From: Flavobacteriaceae bacterium | GTDB lineage: Bacteria > Bacteroidota > Bacteroidia > Flavobacteriales > Flavobacteriaceae | Reading direction: 5' to 3' | DNA: 64,000 nt | Assembly (NCBI GenBank): GCA_024640565.1 | Contig: JAHEET010000002.1 | Span: 248,001 to 312,000, forward strand | Part shown: one piece after another, positions 1-8,100 of the stretch | Layout: every line of letters starts with the position of its first letter | Numbering within the stretch: the first letter of the stretch is position 1 | Notes under the pieces: model-generated | Told to the model about the DNA's origin: nothing | What the model saw: only the letters and a program-made list of their open reading frames with translations | The model's database searches: none | Made by a program: the position numbers and the translations under genes

Positions 1-140
1 TAGAATTACCTTTGGATTTTTCAAAAGATGAAATAGAAGCTGCGGTTTTAGCAGATGAAAAAACAATTGCGCAATTGGCAGGAGTTGCTCCTAAGAAAGT
101 GATTATCGTTCCTGGAAAAATTGTTAATATTGTTCACTAG
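1..140 (+). CDS. leuS: Leucyl-tRNA synthetase, C-terminal end (partial)
   Basis: The open frame enters from the left edge (first full codon at position 3) and ends with a TAG at 138-140. The last 45 residues end in [10 protein letters not shown], which resembles the C-terminal domain of bacterial LeuRS, where a KVIxVPGKLxNxV strand closes the protein. LeuRS charges tRNA-Leu in the cytoplasm. The catalytic core and editing domain lie outside the window, so the call rests on this tail only. A hairpin with a T-run directly abuts the stop codon, so transcription probably ends here. Confidence 0.75.
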   Translation, partial: ELPLDFSKDEIEAAVLADEKTIAQLAGVAPKKVIIVPGKIVNIVH

Positions 141-162
141 CACATCTATTGTGCCTTTTTTT
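140..162 (+). terminator. Intrinsic terminator of leuS
   Basis: GCACA (140-144) pairs with TGTGC (150-154) around a 5-base loop, followed by C and seven T residues (156-162). The stem is only 5 bp, but its position right at the leuS stop and the T-run fit a rho-independent terminator. Confidence 0.6.
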
Positions 163-248
163 ATTTGGTTATCTTTAGACTAAATTTCAAAATAGGGGTT
201 GGTCAACTATTTTTAAAGACTTTTAAATCGAAAAAAAAGAAAACAACT

Positions 249-1706
249 TTGAATAATCTTAAAAACATTTCCCTTAGAATACGCATCTTTTTGTCCATGA
301 TTTTATTGGTGCTTATAGCCTCCGTGTTAATTTTAGGAGTTGCCGTATATCAATATGATGAACAAACCAAAGATTATAACATTCAGCGTTTTGAACGAAA
401 AGAATCAATTACCAAAGAAACCATTGAACTGGAGTTAAAAAACAAGACAAGTTTTCCGGTGAATACTGTAAATTTAGCTAAGATTTTTCAGGATCGGATT
501 TATGAAATTTCCTCGATCAATAAATTAAATATTTCCTTGTATGATTTGGAAGGAAAACTTTTAAAAACCTCTTTGGGGAATGCCTTCGAAAAGATTGTTA
601 AAAAACCGCTTTCGAAAGAAGTGATTTCGAAATTGGCTCAAAATTCGAACCATCGAATCTTAAAAACAGCTCAAGAAGATGGGATTAGTTTTCAATCATC
701 TTACTCATATATCAATGATCCAAAATTTAAGAGGATCGGAATTTTAGAAGTTCAGTTTACCCAGGACAATTCAGAAATCAAAAAGGAACTTAGAGAGTTT
801 ATGAGTCGATTGAGTTTGGTTTATCTAGTAATGTTTCTCATTGCCATTGCGCTGGCCTATTTTTTATCGAGTTATATTACCCGATCTATCAAAACGATTT
901 CTGACAAAATGGAGCAAACGAAATTGAACAAACGGAACGAGAAAATTATTTTAAATTCGGCAAGTTCAGAAATTTCAATTTTAGTAGATGCTTACAATAG
1001 TATGATTGATGAATTAACCGAGAGTGCTGTGAAATTAGCAAAAAGTGAGCGAGAACAAGCTTGGCGAGAAATGGCAAAACAGGTGGCACATGAAATTAAA
1101 AACCCGCTAACACCAATGCGCTTAACCGTGCAAAGTTTCGAAAGAAAATTTAACCCTAATGCCGAAGATGTAGAAATAAAATTAAAAGAATATAGCGAAA
1201 CTTTAATACAGCAGATCGACGTAATGAGTTCGATTGCCTCCGCATTCTCTGACTTTGCAAAAATGCCTACTCAGAAAAGAGAGAAAATAGAAGTGATTGG
1301 TGTTGTAAAATTAGCACTGGATATTTTTAATGAAGATTATATTTCATACCAACATTCTGAGAAAGAACTCTTTGCCAATTTAGATAAAACACAGTTAATT
1401 CGGATTGTTACAAATTTAATAAAAAATGCAAATCAAGCTTCTGAAGACAGTAAAAATCCAATTATTGAAGTGAAAGTTGCCTCCGAAGGAAACAATATTA
1501 AGATTTCAGTTTCCGATAATGGAAAAGGAATTTCAGAGGCACTAAAAGATTTAATTTTCGAACCTAAATTTACAACCAAAAGTAGTGGAATGGGATTAGG
1601 TTTGCCAATGATAAAAAATATTGTTGAGGCTTATGATGGCTCCATTTCCTTTACATCAAAAGAAGGAATTGGTACTGTTTTTACAGTAATTATTCCTAAA
1701 ACATAA
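249..1706 (+). CDS. NtrY-like membrane sensor histidine kinase
   Basis: Autophosphorylating membrane sensor kinase. From the TTG at 249 (485 aa): a membrane segment near residues 14-36, a periplasmic sensing region to about 187, a second membrane segment near 188-208, a HAMP linker, and an H-box HEIKNP with the phospho-acceptor His near residue 281. Then come an N-box (NLIKNANQA), DNGKGI and GMGLGLPMIK ATP-lid motifs. HEIKNP with a Pro-rich LTPMRL follow-up is typical of NtrY kinases. The frame opens at a TTG at 165, but that lies against the leuS terminator; TTG 249 or ATG 297 (inside the first membrane segment) are the other candidates, and 249 keeps the basic lead-in. No response regulator lies beside it, so partner and signal are unknown. 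Confidence 0.8.
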   Translation: MNNLKNISLRIRIFLSMILLVLIASVLILGVAVYQYDEQTKDYNIQRFERKESITKETIELELKNKTSFPVNTVNLAKIFQDRIYEISSINKLNISLYDLEGKLLKTSLGNAFEKIVKKPLSKEVISKLAQNSNHRILKTAQEDGISFQSSYSYINDPKFKRIGILEVQFTQDNSEIKKELREFMSRLSLVYLVMFLIAIALAYFLSSYITRSIKTISDKMEQTKLNKRNEKIILNSASSEISILVDAYNSMIDELTESAVKLAKSEREQAWREMAKQVAHEIKNPLTPMRLTVQSFERKFNPNAEDVEIKLKEYSETLIQQIDVMSSIASAFSDFAKMPTQKREKIEVIGVVKLALDIFNEDYISYQHSEKELFANLDKTQLIRIVTNLIKNANQASEDSKNPIIEVKVASEGNNIKISVSDNGKGISEALKDLIFEPKFTTKSSGMGLGLPMIKNIVEAYDGSISFTSKEGIGTVFTVIIPKT

Positions 1707-1752
1707 TAATCGGTTGCTTTTATAAAAGCAGGAATTTCAATGCTGGAAAAAA

Positions 1753-1830
1753 GTCTTCGACAAGCTCAGACTGATATTTGGATTGTCAATTGTAATTTAG
1801 CGCCAGAGTGCCATACTGAGCTTTTCGAAG
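1753..1830. repeat. Imperfect inverted repeat, REP-like intergenic palindrome
   Basis: The left arm CTTCGACAAGCTCAGACTG (1755-1773) is matched by CATACTGAGCTTTTCGAAG (1812-1830), its reverse complement apart from a few mismatches, across a 38-base spacer. Sequences of the form CTTCGACAAGCTCAGTATGAC recur as dispersed intergenic palindromes in flavobacterial genomes. It sits between the stop of the sensor kinase and the enoyl-CoA hydratase. Only one copy was noticed in this window, so its repeat status is inferred. Confidence 0.55.
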
Positions 1831-1865
1831 TGAATTGATTACAGAAATTTAAAAACGTACAAAAA

Positions 1866-2648
1866 ATGAAGTTTAATAATATTTTAGTTGAAAAGGAAAA
1901 TGGACTTGCCAAAATAATCATTAACCGCCCTAAGAAGTTAAACGCCTTAAACAAAGAAACTATTGAAGCCATAAGTACTGCTATAGAAGTTCTAGAAGAA
2001 GATGCATCGGTAAAAGTTTTGGTGATTACAGGGAGTGGAGAAAAAGCTTTTGTAGCAGGCGCTGATATTTCTGAATTTTCAAATTACTCGGTAGATGAAG
2101 GTGGGGCTTTAGCGAAAAAAGGCCAAGAAATGCTGTTTGATTATATAGAAAACTTGTCAAAACCAGTAATTGCTGCGGTCAATGGATTTGCTTTAGGTGG
2201 TGGTTTGGAATTGGCGATGGCCTGTCATTTTAGAATTGCCTCTGAAAATGCAAAAATGGGCTTGCCAGAAGTTTCTTTGGGTGTCATTCCTGGATATGGA
2301 GGGACACAACGTTTGCCTCAATTGGTTGGAAAAGGAAAAGCCATGGAGTTGATCATGACTGCAGGAATGATTTCTGCGGAAGAGGCCAAAGTGTGCGGTT
2401 TGGTTAATCATGTGGTGCCTTTAGAAGCCCTGCTGCCTCTGGCAGAAAAATTAGCCAATAAAATTATGCGAAATTCTTCCGTTGCAATGGGCGCAGCCAT
2501 AAGAGCTGTGAACGCAAACTTTGAAGATGGCGTTAATGGATATGAAGTAGAAATAGCCGAGTTTGGCGAATGTTTTGGAACTGATGATTTTACAGAGGGC
2601 ACCACAGCATTTTTAGAAAAAAGAAAAGCAAATTTTCCAGGAAGTTAA
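1866..2648 (+). CDS. Enoyl-CoA hydratase/isomerase (crotonase) family protein
   Basis: 260 aa, the usual length for a crotonase. Hydrates trans-2-enoyl-CoA (C4 class likely) in the cytoplasm as a step of fatty acid or butanoyl-CoA metabolism. The oxyanion-hole segments are visible (AFVAGADISEF at 61-71 and ALGGGLELAMAC at 109-120), and both glutamates that act as acid/base in rat enoyl-CoA hydratase are conserved: Glu115 in GLELAM and Glu135 in LPEVSLG. PGYGGTQRL follows at 142-150. Having both Glu favours a hydratase over an isomerase or a CoA ligase-like relative. It stands alone, with no beta-oxidation genes beside it, although an acyl-CoA dehydrogenase and a thioesterase occur 31-36 kb away. 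Confidence 0.9.
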   Translation: MKFNNILVEKENGLAKIIINRPKKLNALNKETIEAISTAIEVLEEDASVKVLVITGSGEKAFVAGADISEFSNYSVDEGGALAKKGQEMLFDYIENLSKPVIAAVNGFALGGGLELAMACHFRIASENAKMGLPEVSLGVIPGYGGTQRLPQLVGKGKAMELIMTAGMISAEEAKVCGLVNHVVPLEALLPLAEKLANKIMRNSSVAMGAAIRAVNANFEDGVNGYEVEIAEFGECFGTDDFTEGTTAFLEKRKANFPGS

Positions 2649-2683
2649 AATAAAAAAAAACAAGCCAATTAAGAGTTGCAATA

Positions 2684-2700
2684 CCAAACCGTTGGTTTGG
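2684..2700 (+). terminator. Perfect 7-bp hairpin after the enoyl-CoA hydratase gene
   Basis: CCAAACC (2684-2690), loop GTT, GGTTTGG (2694-2700). No T-run follows on the plus strand (AGAATTAAC), so as an intrinsic terminator it is incomplete; it may stabilise a 3' end or act as a DNA palindrome. Confidence 0.35.
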
Positions 2701-2803
2701 AGAATTAACAACTAAATTATATAAAGAGTTTATGAGTCTCTTCGCATCCCTATACAGTACTCAAATGTTAAAACATGTTCCGTAAAATAAAAACGCTATT
2801 AGA

Positions 2804-2986
2804 ATGAAAACCGCCAAAGATAAAATTGAAGAAACATTAAGTTATTATACTTTTAAAAGTTTAGAAACGTTAAATTTTATAAATTCAAATTCGAATTTAA
2901 CAGTAGAAGAAATTATAGAAAAGGCAAATGAACTGGCCGTTTTAGAATATAAAATTACAGCTTTAGAAGCGGCAAAGGAAAATTAA
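2804..2986 (+). CDS. Small hypothetical protein (60 aa)
   Basis: I do not recognise a family. The 60 residues look soluble and largely helical: an amphipathic start (KTAKDKIEETLSYY), a Asn/Ser-rich turn (NSNSN), then a helix rich in Glu, Leu and Ala (EEIIEKANELAVLEYKI). It ends 2 bases before the stop of the convergent HD gene, so the frame is tightly framed by neighbours and codon use is ordinary, which supports a real gene. About 155 bases separate it from the upstream gene. Confidence 0.5.
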   Translation: MKTAKDKIEETLSYYTFKSLETLNFINSNSNLTVEEIIEKANELAVLEYKITALEAAKEN

Positions 2987-2987
2987 A

Positions 2988-3647
2988 CTACGTTACACCT
3001 TCCCATTCATCATAAAATTGCTGTAGGTATGTTTCCATAAAAGCGTGTCTTTTTATGGCTATTTTTTTTCCAGAAGGGGTGTTCATTTTATCTTTTAAAA
3101 GTAATAATTTTTCATAAAAATGATTAATCGTTGGTGCATCAGAATTTTTGTACGCTTCTTTTCTCATTGATAAGTTGGGTGAAATTTCAGGGTTATACAA
3201 TGCTCTGTTTTTAAATCCACCATAATTAAAACAACGTGCGATACCAATGGCACCAATGGCATCTAACCGGTCTGCATCTTGCACGACTTCTAATTCTTTA
3301 GAGGTAAATTTTTCACTCTTTTTTTCTAGAGAATTCTTGTAAGAAATGTGTTGAATGATTTTTACGACATGTGTAATCGTCTCTGAGTCTACCTTTTGAC
3401 TGATGAGAAACTCGCTGGCTTTTTTAGGGCCAATGGTTTCATCTCCATTATGAAATTTTGAATCTGCAATGTCATGTAAAAGTGCCGCCAATGAAACGAC
3501 TAAAATATTCACATGCTCCTCCTTTGCAATTAAAAGAGTGTTTTTAAAAACACGTTCTATATGAAACCAGTCATGACCTCCTTCTGCATTTTTAAGGACT
3601 TCTTTTACAAAAGCGACGGTGGCGTCAATAATTGTTGAATGTTTCAT
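2988..3647 (-). CDS. HD domain phosphohydrolase
   Basis: 219 aa. HD-superfamily metal-dependent phosphohydrolase of the short YedJ/YpgQ type, which acts on (deoxy)nucleotides or phosphate esters; the substrate here cannot be told. The metal ligands are visible: GHDWFHIERV (His25, His29), the signature LLHDIAD (His58-Asp59), and VQDADRLDAIG (Asp124, Asp126). No sensor or synthetase domain of a RelA/SpoT protein is present. It is convergent with the small ORF on its left and is separated on its right from the bacilliredoxin gene by a terminator, so it is likely transcribed alone. Confidence 0.82.
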   Translation of the reverse strand: MKHSTIIDATVAFVKEVLKNAEGGHDWFHIERVFKNTLLIAKEEHVNILVVSLAALLHDIADSKFHNGDETIGPKKASEFLISQKVDSETITHVVKIIQHISYKNSLEKKSEKFTSKELEVVQDADRLDAIGAIGIARCFNYGGFKNRALYNPEISPNLSMRKEAYKNSDAPTINHFYEKLLLLKDKMNTPSGKKIAIKRHAFMETYLQQFYDEWEGVT

Positions 3648-3676
3648 CTTTCCGTGTGGATTTTAGGGACTATAAA

Positions 3677-3708
3677 AATAAAAAAACCACGCAAATATGC
3701 GTGGTTTT
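3677..3708 (-). terminator. Intrinsic terminator of the bacilliredoxin gene
   Basis: Eleven-base arms AAAACCACGCA (3683-3693) and TGCGTGGTTTT (3698-3708) enclose a 4-base loop. Read on the minus strand the stem is followed by a long U-run (plus-strand A-rich 3677-3688), placing it 30 bases past the bacilliredoxin stop and just ahead of the HD gene start. Confidence 0.85.
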
Positions 3709-3737
3709 GGCGTGTTCTTTTTATAATTTAAAAGTGC

Positions 3738-4148
3738 TTAACAAAACTCGTCGTAGGCTTGTGCTAAGTTTTGTGCAATCATTTGGGCAGAACGACCTTC
3801 AATATGATGACGCTCTAACATGTGTACTAAATTACCATCTTTAAACAATGCCATTGCTGGAGAAGATGGAGGAAATGGGATCATAAACTCTCTTGCTTTT
3901 TGTGTAGATTCTTTTTCTACTCCTGCAAAAACAGTGGTTAAGTTTGTTGGTATTTTCTTTGCGCCTAAAGAAGCAATTGCTCCAGGTCGCGCGGTTCCTG
4001 CAGCACAACCACACACAGAATTTACCACCACTAATGTTGTTCCTTTTTTTGCCAATGCATTTTCAACATCTTGGCTTGTATATAATGCTTCAAAACCTGC
4101 GTTAATTAATTCGTCACGCATTGGTTTTACTAATTCTTCTGGATACAT
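3738..4148 (-). CDS. brxB: Bacilliredoxin, BrxA/BrxB family
   Basis: Thioredoxin-fold protein that removes bacillithiol from S-bacillithiolated cytoplasmic proteins. The start at 4148 gives MYPEELVKPMRDEL, the standard N-terminus of the family, and a 136-aa product of normal length; 18 upstream codons in frame are not used. The redox motif is the family-typical Cys-Gly-Cys (VCGC, Cys46 and Cys48), and the C-terminal half carries FPPSSPAMALF and MLERHHIEGR. It has its own promoter (TTTG-N20-TATATTTG on the minus strand) and terminator, so it is a single-gene unit. Its presence suggests the cell makes bacillithiol, though no bsh gene is in the window. Confidence 0.9.
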   Translation of the reverse strand: MYPEELVKPMRDELINAGFEALYTSQDVENALAKKGTTLVVVNSVCGCAAGTARPGAIASLGAKKIPTNLTTVFAGVEKESTQKAREFMIPFPPSSPAMALFKDGNLVHMLERHHIEGRSAQMIAQNLAQAYDEFC

Positions 4149-4171
4149 AATATTAAGTATAAATTTAGGAA

Positions 4172-4203
4172 CAAATATAATGTATTTTAAAACAGCAATC
4201 AAA
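4172..4203 (-). promoter_or_regulatory. Bacteroidota-type promoter for bacilliredoxin
   Basis: On the minus strand: -33 box TTTG (plus 4200-4203), 20-base spacer, -7 box TATATTTG (plus 4172-4179), an exact match to TANNTTTG. The predicted transcript would start roughly 15-20 bases before the ATG at 4148. Confidence 0.65.
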
Positions 4204-4279
4204 TAGATGTACCGAAGTTGTTTCTTATGAATGGATCAATAAAATTGATTTCAAAGACGGTATAAGTTCTCTTGTAAAG

Positions 4280-4314
4280 TTTGAAGTAAATCAATGAAGT
4301 TTCTCTTATATTTG
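4280..4314 (+). promoter_or_regulatory. Bacteroidota-type promoter for the TerB/J-domain gene
   Basis: TTTG (4280-4283), 23-base spacer, TATATTTG (4307-4314), with the ATG 20 bases further on. Divergent from the bacilliredoxin promoter in the same gap. Confidence 0.6.
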
Positions 4315-4333
4315 ACAAATATAGAAAAGAGAT

Positions 4334-5077
4334 ATGGGAAGTTTTTCAAAATGGCTAGGTGCAGGTTTAGGCTTTACTTTGGGAGGACCAATAGGTGCTG
4401 CAATCGGTTTTGCTTTGGGAAGTTTTGTGGATGGTTTTAGCGCAGAGGACCTTCAAAAGGAACAAGCTCAATACCAACAGGGCAGGCGCATGAATACGCA
4501 TCCAGGTGATTTTGAAATTAGTCTCTTGGTATTGGCATCCATTATTATAAAAGCTGATGGTAAAGTAGACCGGAAAGAGCTTGATTTTGTGAGGGCTCAG
4601 TTTGTAGGAATGTATGGGAAAGAAAGAGCGAATAAAGCTTTTCTGTTGTTTAAAGGAGTTATTAAAAAGCAAGTTTCGGCACGGCAAGTTTGCATCCAAA
4701 TTAGACAGCACATGCCTCATGCTTCTCGCTTACAATTACTTCATTTTTTATTTGGAATTGCAAAGGCTGACGGTCAGGTAGCAGCTGTTGAGGTTGCCGA
4801 AATTAAAAAAATTGCAAGCTATTTATACATCAATCCTTCCGATTTTGAATCGATCAAAGCGATGTTTTATAATGCTTTGGAGACTAATTATAAAATTTTA
4901 GAGATTGCAAAATCTGCCACCAATGATGAAGTAAAAAAAGCCTACCGGAAAATGGCAAAAAAATACCATCCAGATAAAGTACAGGATTTAGGAGCAGCTC
5001 ACTTAAATGGCGCCAAAGAGAAGTTTCAAAGTATTCAGTCTGCTTATGAGCAAATAAAAGCATCGCGCGGATTTTAA
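4334..5077 (+). CDS. TerB-like and J-domain co-chaperone (DjlA-like)
   Basis: 247 aa, presumed DnaK (Hsp70) co-chaperone. Three parts are visible: a glycine-rich hydrophobic N-terminus (residues 8-34, with small residues every fourth position, GxxxG-like), a central TerB-like helical domain (about 55-165, with two similar DGKVDRKELDF / DGQVAAVEVAEI segments), and a C-terminal J-domain from about 184 with the HPD triad at His212-Asp214. This order matches DjlA, whose N-terminus anchors the J-domain at the membrane. It has its own promoter and is followed 115 bases later by ileS. Function beyond stimulation of an Hsp70 ATPase is unknown. Confidence 0.82.
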   Translation: MGSFSKWLGAGLGFTLGGPIGAAIGFALGSFVDGFSAEDLQKEQAQYQQGRRMNTHPGDFEISLLVLASIIIKADGKVDRKELDFVRAQFVGMYGKERANKAFLLFKGVIKKQVSARQVCIQIRQHMPHASRLQLLHFLFGIAKADGQVAAVEVAEIKKIASYLYINPSDFESIKAMFYNALETNYKILEIAKSATNDEVKKAYRKMAKKYHPDKVQDLGAAHLNGAKEKFQSIQSAYEQIKASRGF

Positions 5078-5160
5078 GCCCAGATTAAGTTCCCAAAAAT
5101 GAAATCCTATGATTTTGTAACTTCCTTACCGACAAACTCATAAAATTACAAGAAAATCCT

Positions 5161-5168
5161 TAATTTCG
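5161..5168 (+). promoter_or_regulatory. Putative -7 box upstream of ileS
   Basis: TAATTTCG followed by CA, 7 of 8 matches to TANNTTTG, 25 bases before the ATG. No -33 box at normal spacing was seen. Confidence 0.35.
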
Positions 5169-5192
5169 CATTCTTATAAGAAAAGAAAGAAA

Positions 5193-8100
5193 ATGAGCGC
5201 GAAATTCCCTGAATATAAAGGACTTGACTTACCAAGCGTAGCAGAAGAAATGCTGAGTTATTGGGAAGAAAATAACATCTTCGAAAAAAGTGTCACTACA
5301 AGAGAGGGCAAAGAACCCTTTGTTTTTTTTGAAGGCCCACCTTCTGCAAACGGATTGCCAGGGGTTCACCATGTTTTAGCCCGTGCGATCAAAGATATTT
5401 TTCCTCGTTATAAAACCATGAAAGGATTTCAAGTGAAGCGAAAAGCAGGCTGGGATACACATGGATTGCCAATTGAATTGGGTGTAGAAAAAGAACTTGG
5501 AATCACCAAAGAAGATATTGGAAAGAAGATTTCTGTAGAAGACTACAACGCTGCTTGTAGAAAAGCAGTCATGCGATATACGCATATTTGGAACGATTTG
5601 ACTCAGAAAATGGGGTATTGGGTAGATATGGAAGATCCATATGTTACTTACGAACCAAAATACATGGAGTCGGTTTGGTGGTTGTTGAAAGAAATTTACA
5701 ATAAAAAATTAATTTATAAAGGATACACCATACAGCCCTATTCTCCAAAGGCTGGAACCGGTTTAAGTTCACATGAGCTCAATCAACCAGGAACTTATCA
5801 AGATGTAACCGACACAACCATTGTTGCACAATTTAAAACCATTGAAAACACCCTTCCCGATTTTTTGCAAAATCAAGGAGCGGTTTATTTCCTTGCTTGG
5901 ACCACTACGCCTTGGACATTGCCAAGCAATACTGCCTTAACGGTGGGCCCAAAAATTGAATATGTTTTAGTGGATACGTTCAATCAATATACTTTTGAAC
6001 CAACGAAAGTGGTACTGGCCAAAAAATTAATTGAGAAACAATTTGGCGGAAAAAATAATTTTGAAGTCACAACTTCGGAAGCATTATCGAGTTACAACTC
6101 TGGAGATAAAAAAATTCCTTTTTACGTAGTAAAAGAATTTGTAGGGAAAGATTTAGTGGATATCAAGTACGAACAAATCTTAGATTATGGTTGTGAATTT
6201 GAAAACAAACAAGACGCTTTTAGAGTGATTGCTGGAGATTTTGTAACTACAGAAGATGGAACCGGAATTGTACATACAGCACCTACTTTTGGCGTAGATG
6301 ATGCTTTGGTCGCAAAACAAGCTGTTCCAGAAATCCCGCCGCTATTGGTAAGAGACGACAACGGTAATTTAGTGCCCTTGGTAGACTTGCAAGGAAGGTT
6401 TCGGACAGAAGTTACTGAATTTGCTGGGAAATATGTAAAAAACGCGTATTATCCAGAGGGAGAAGCCCCAGAAAAATCGATTGATGTAGCATTGGCCATC
6501 AAATTAAAAACAGAAAACAAAGCCTTTAAGGTTGAAAAATACAAGCACAGTTATCCGAATTGTTGGAGAACCGACAAGCCTATTTTATACTACCCATTAG
6601 ATTCTTGGTTTATTAAAGTAACGGATGTGAAAGAAAAAATGCATTCGTTAAACCAAACCATTAATTGGAAACCAGCATCTACTGGAACCGGTCGTTTTGG
6701 AAATTGGTTGGCAAACGCCAACGATTGGAATTTATCGCGATCTCGTTATTGGGGGATTCCATTGCCAATCTGGAGAACAGAAGATGGAAAAGAAGAAATT
6801 TGTATTGGTTCTGTGAAAGAATTAAAAGAAGAAATGTTGCGTGCCGTAGCTGCAGGGGTCATGCACAAAGATATTTTTGAAGATTTTGAAGTTGGAAATA
6901 ATTCAGAAGAAAACTATGCTAAAATAGATTTGCACAAAAACATTGTGGATGAAATTGTGTTGGTTTCTCCATCGGGTCAGCCCATGCATCGAGAAAGCGA
7001 CTTGATTGATGTTTGGTTCGATTCGGGATCTATGCCCTATGCACAATGGCATTATCCGTTTGAAAACAAACAAAAGATTGATGGAAACGAATCATTTCCA
7101 GCAGATTTTATTGCAGAAGGAGTCGATCAAACAAGAGGATGGTTTTATACATTGCATGCAATAGCAACCATGGTTTTTGATTCTGTTGCCTACAAAAATG
7201 TGGTTTCTAATGGCTTGGTTTTAGACAAGAACGGACACAAAATGTCGAAACGTTTAGGAAACGCCACAGATCCTTTTACAACATTGGCCACTTACGGTGC
7301 AGATGCAACGCGTTGGTATATGATTGCAAATGCAAACCCTTGGGACAATTTAAAATTTGATTTGGAAGGTATTGAGGAGGTTAAAAGAAAGTTTTTCGGA
7401 ACGCTTTACAACACCTATTCGTTCTTTTCTTTATATACAAATATTGATGGTTTTGCCTACAGTGAAGCGGACATTTCATTGGAAAACAGACCAGAAATTG
7501 ACCGATGGATTTTATCTGAATTACATACTTTAATTGCCAAAGTAGATGCGTTTTATGAAGCATATGAGCCTACAAGAGCTGCAAGAGCGATTTCCGATTT
7601 TACCCAAGATCATTTAAGTAATTGGTATGTGCGTTTGAGTAGAAGACGTTTTTGGAAAGGAGATTATCAAACAGATAAGATTTCTGCATACCAAACCTTA
7701 TATACTTGTATGGTCACCATTGCAAAACTAGGTGCACCGATTGCTCCGTTTTTTATGGACAAATTATATCAAGATTTAAATTCGGTTACTGGCAAAGAAA
7801 CTTCAGAAAGTATTCACTTGTCAGATTTTCCGAAATCAGATGCCCGTTTTATTGATGCTTCTTTAGAGCGCAAGATGGAAAATGCACAAATCATCTCTTC
7901 TTTAGTGTTGTCACTTAGAGCAAAAGAGAAGATTAAGGTACGGCAGCCTTTACAAAAAATTGTGATTCCTGTTGAAAACGATCAGCAGAAAGAAGAAATT
8001 TTAGCTGTTTCAGATTTAATAAAACATGAAGTTAATATTAAAGAAATTCAAATTTTAGAAGACGCTTCCGATATCTTAATCAAACAAATTAAACCCAATT

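Noticed and set aside
3632..3844. Plus-strand ORF of 70 codons across the bacilliredoxin terminator
   Set aside because: It runs through the hairpin and into two minus-strand genes; a frame by chance.
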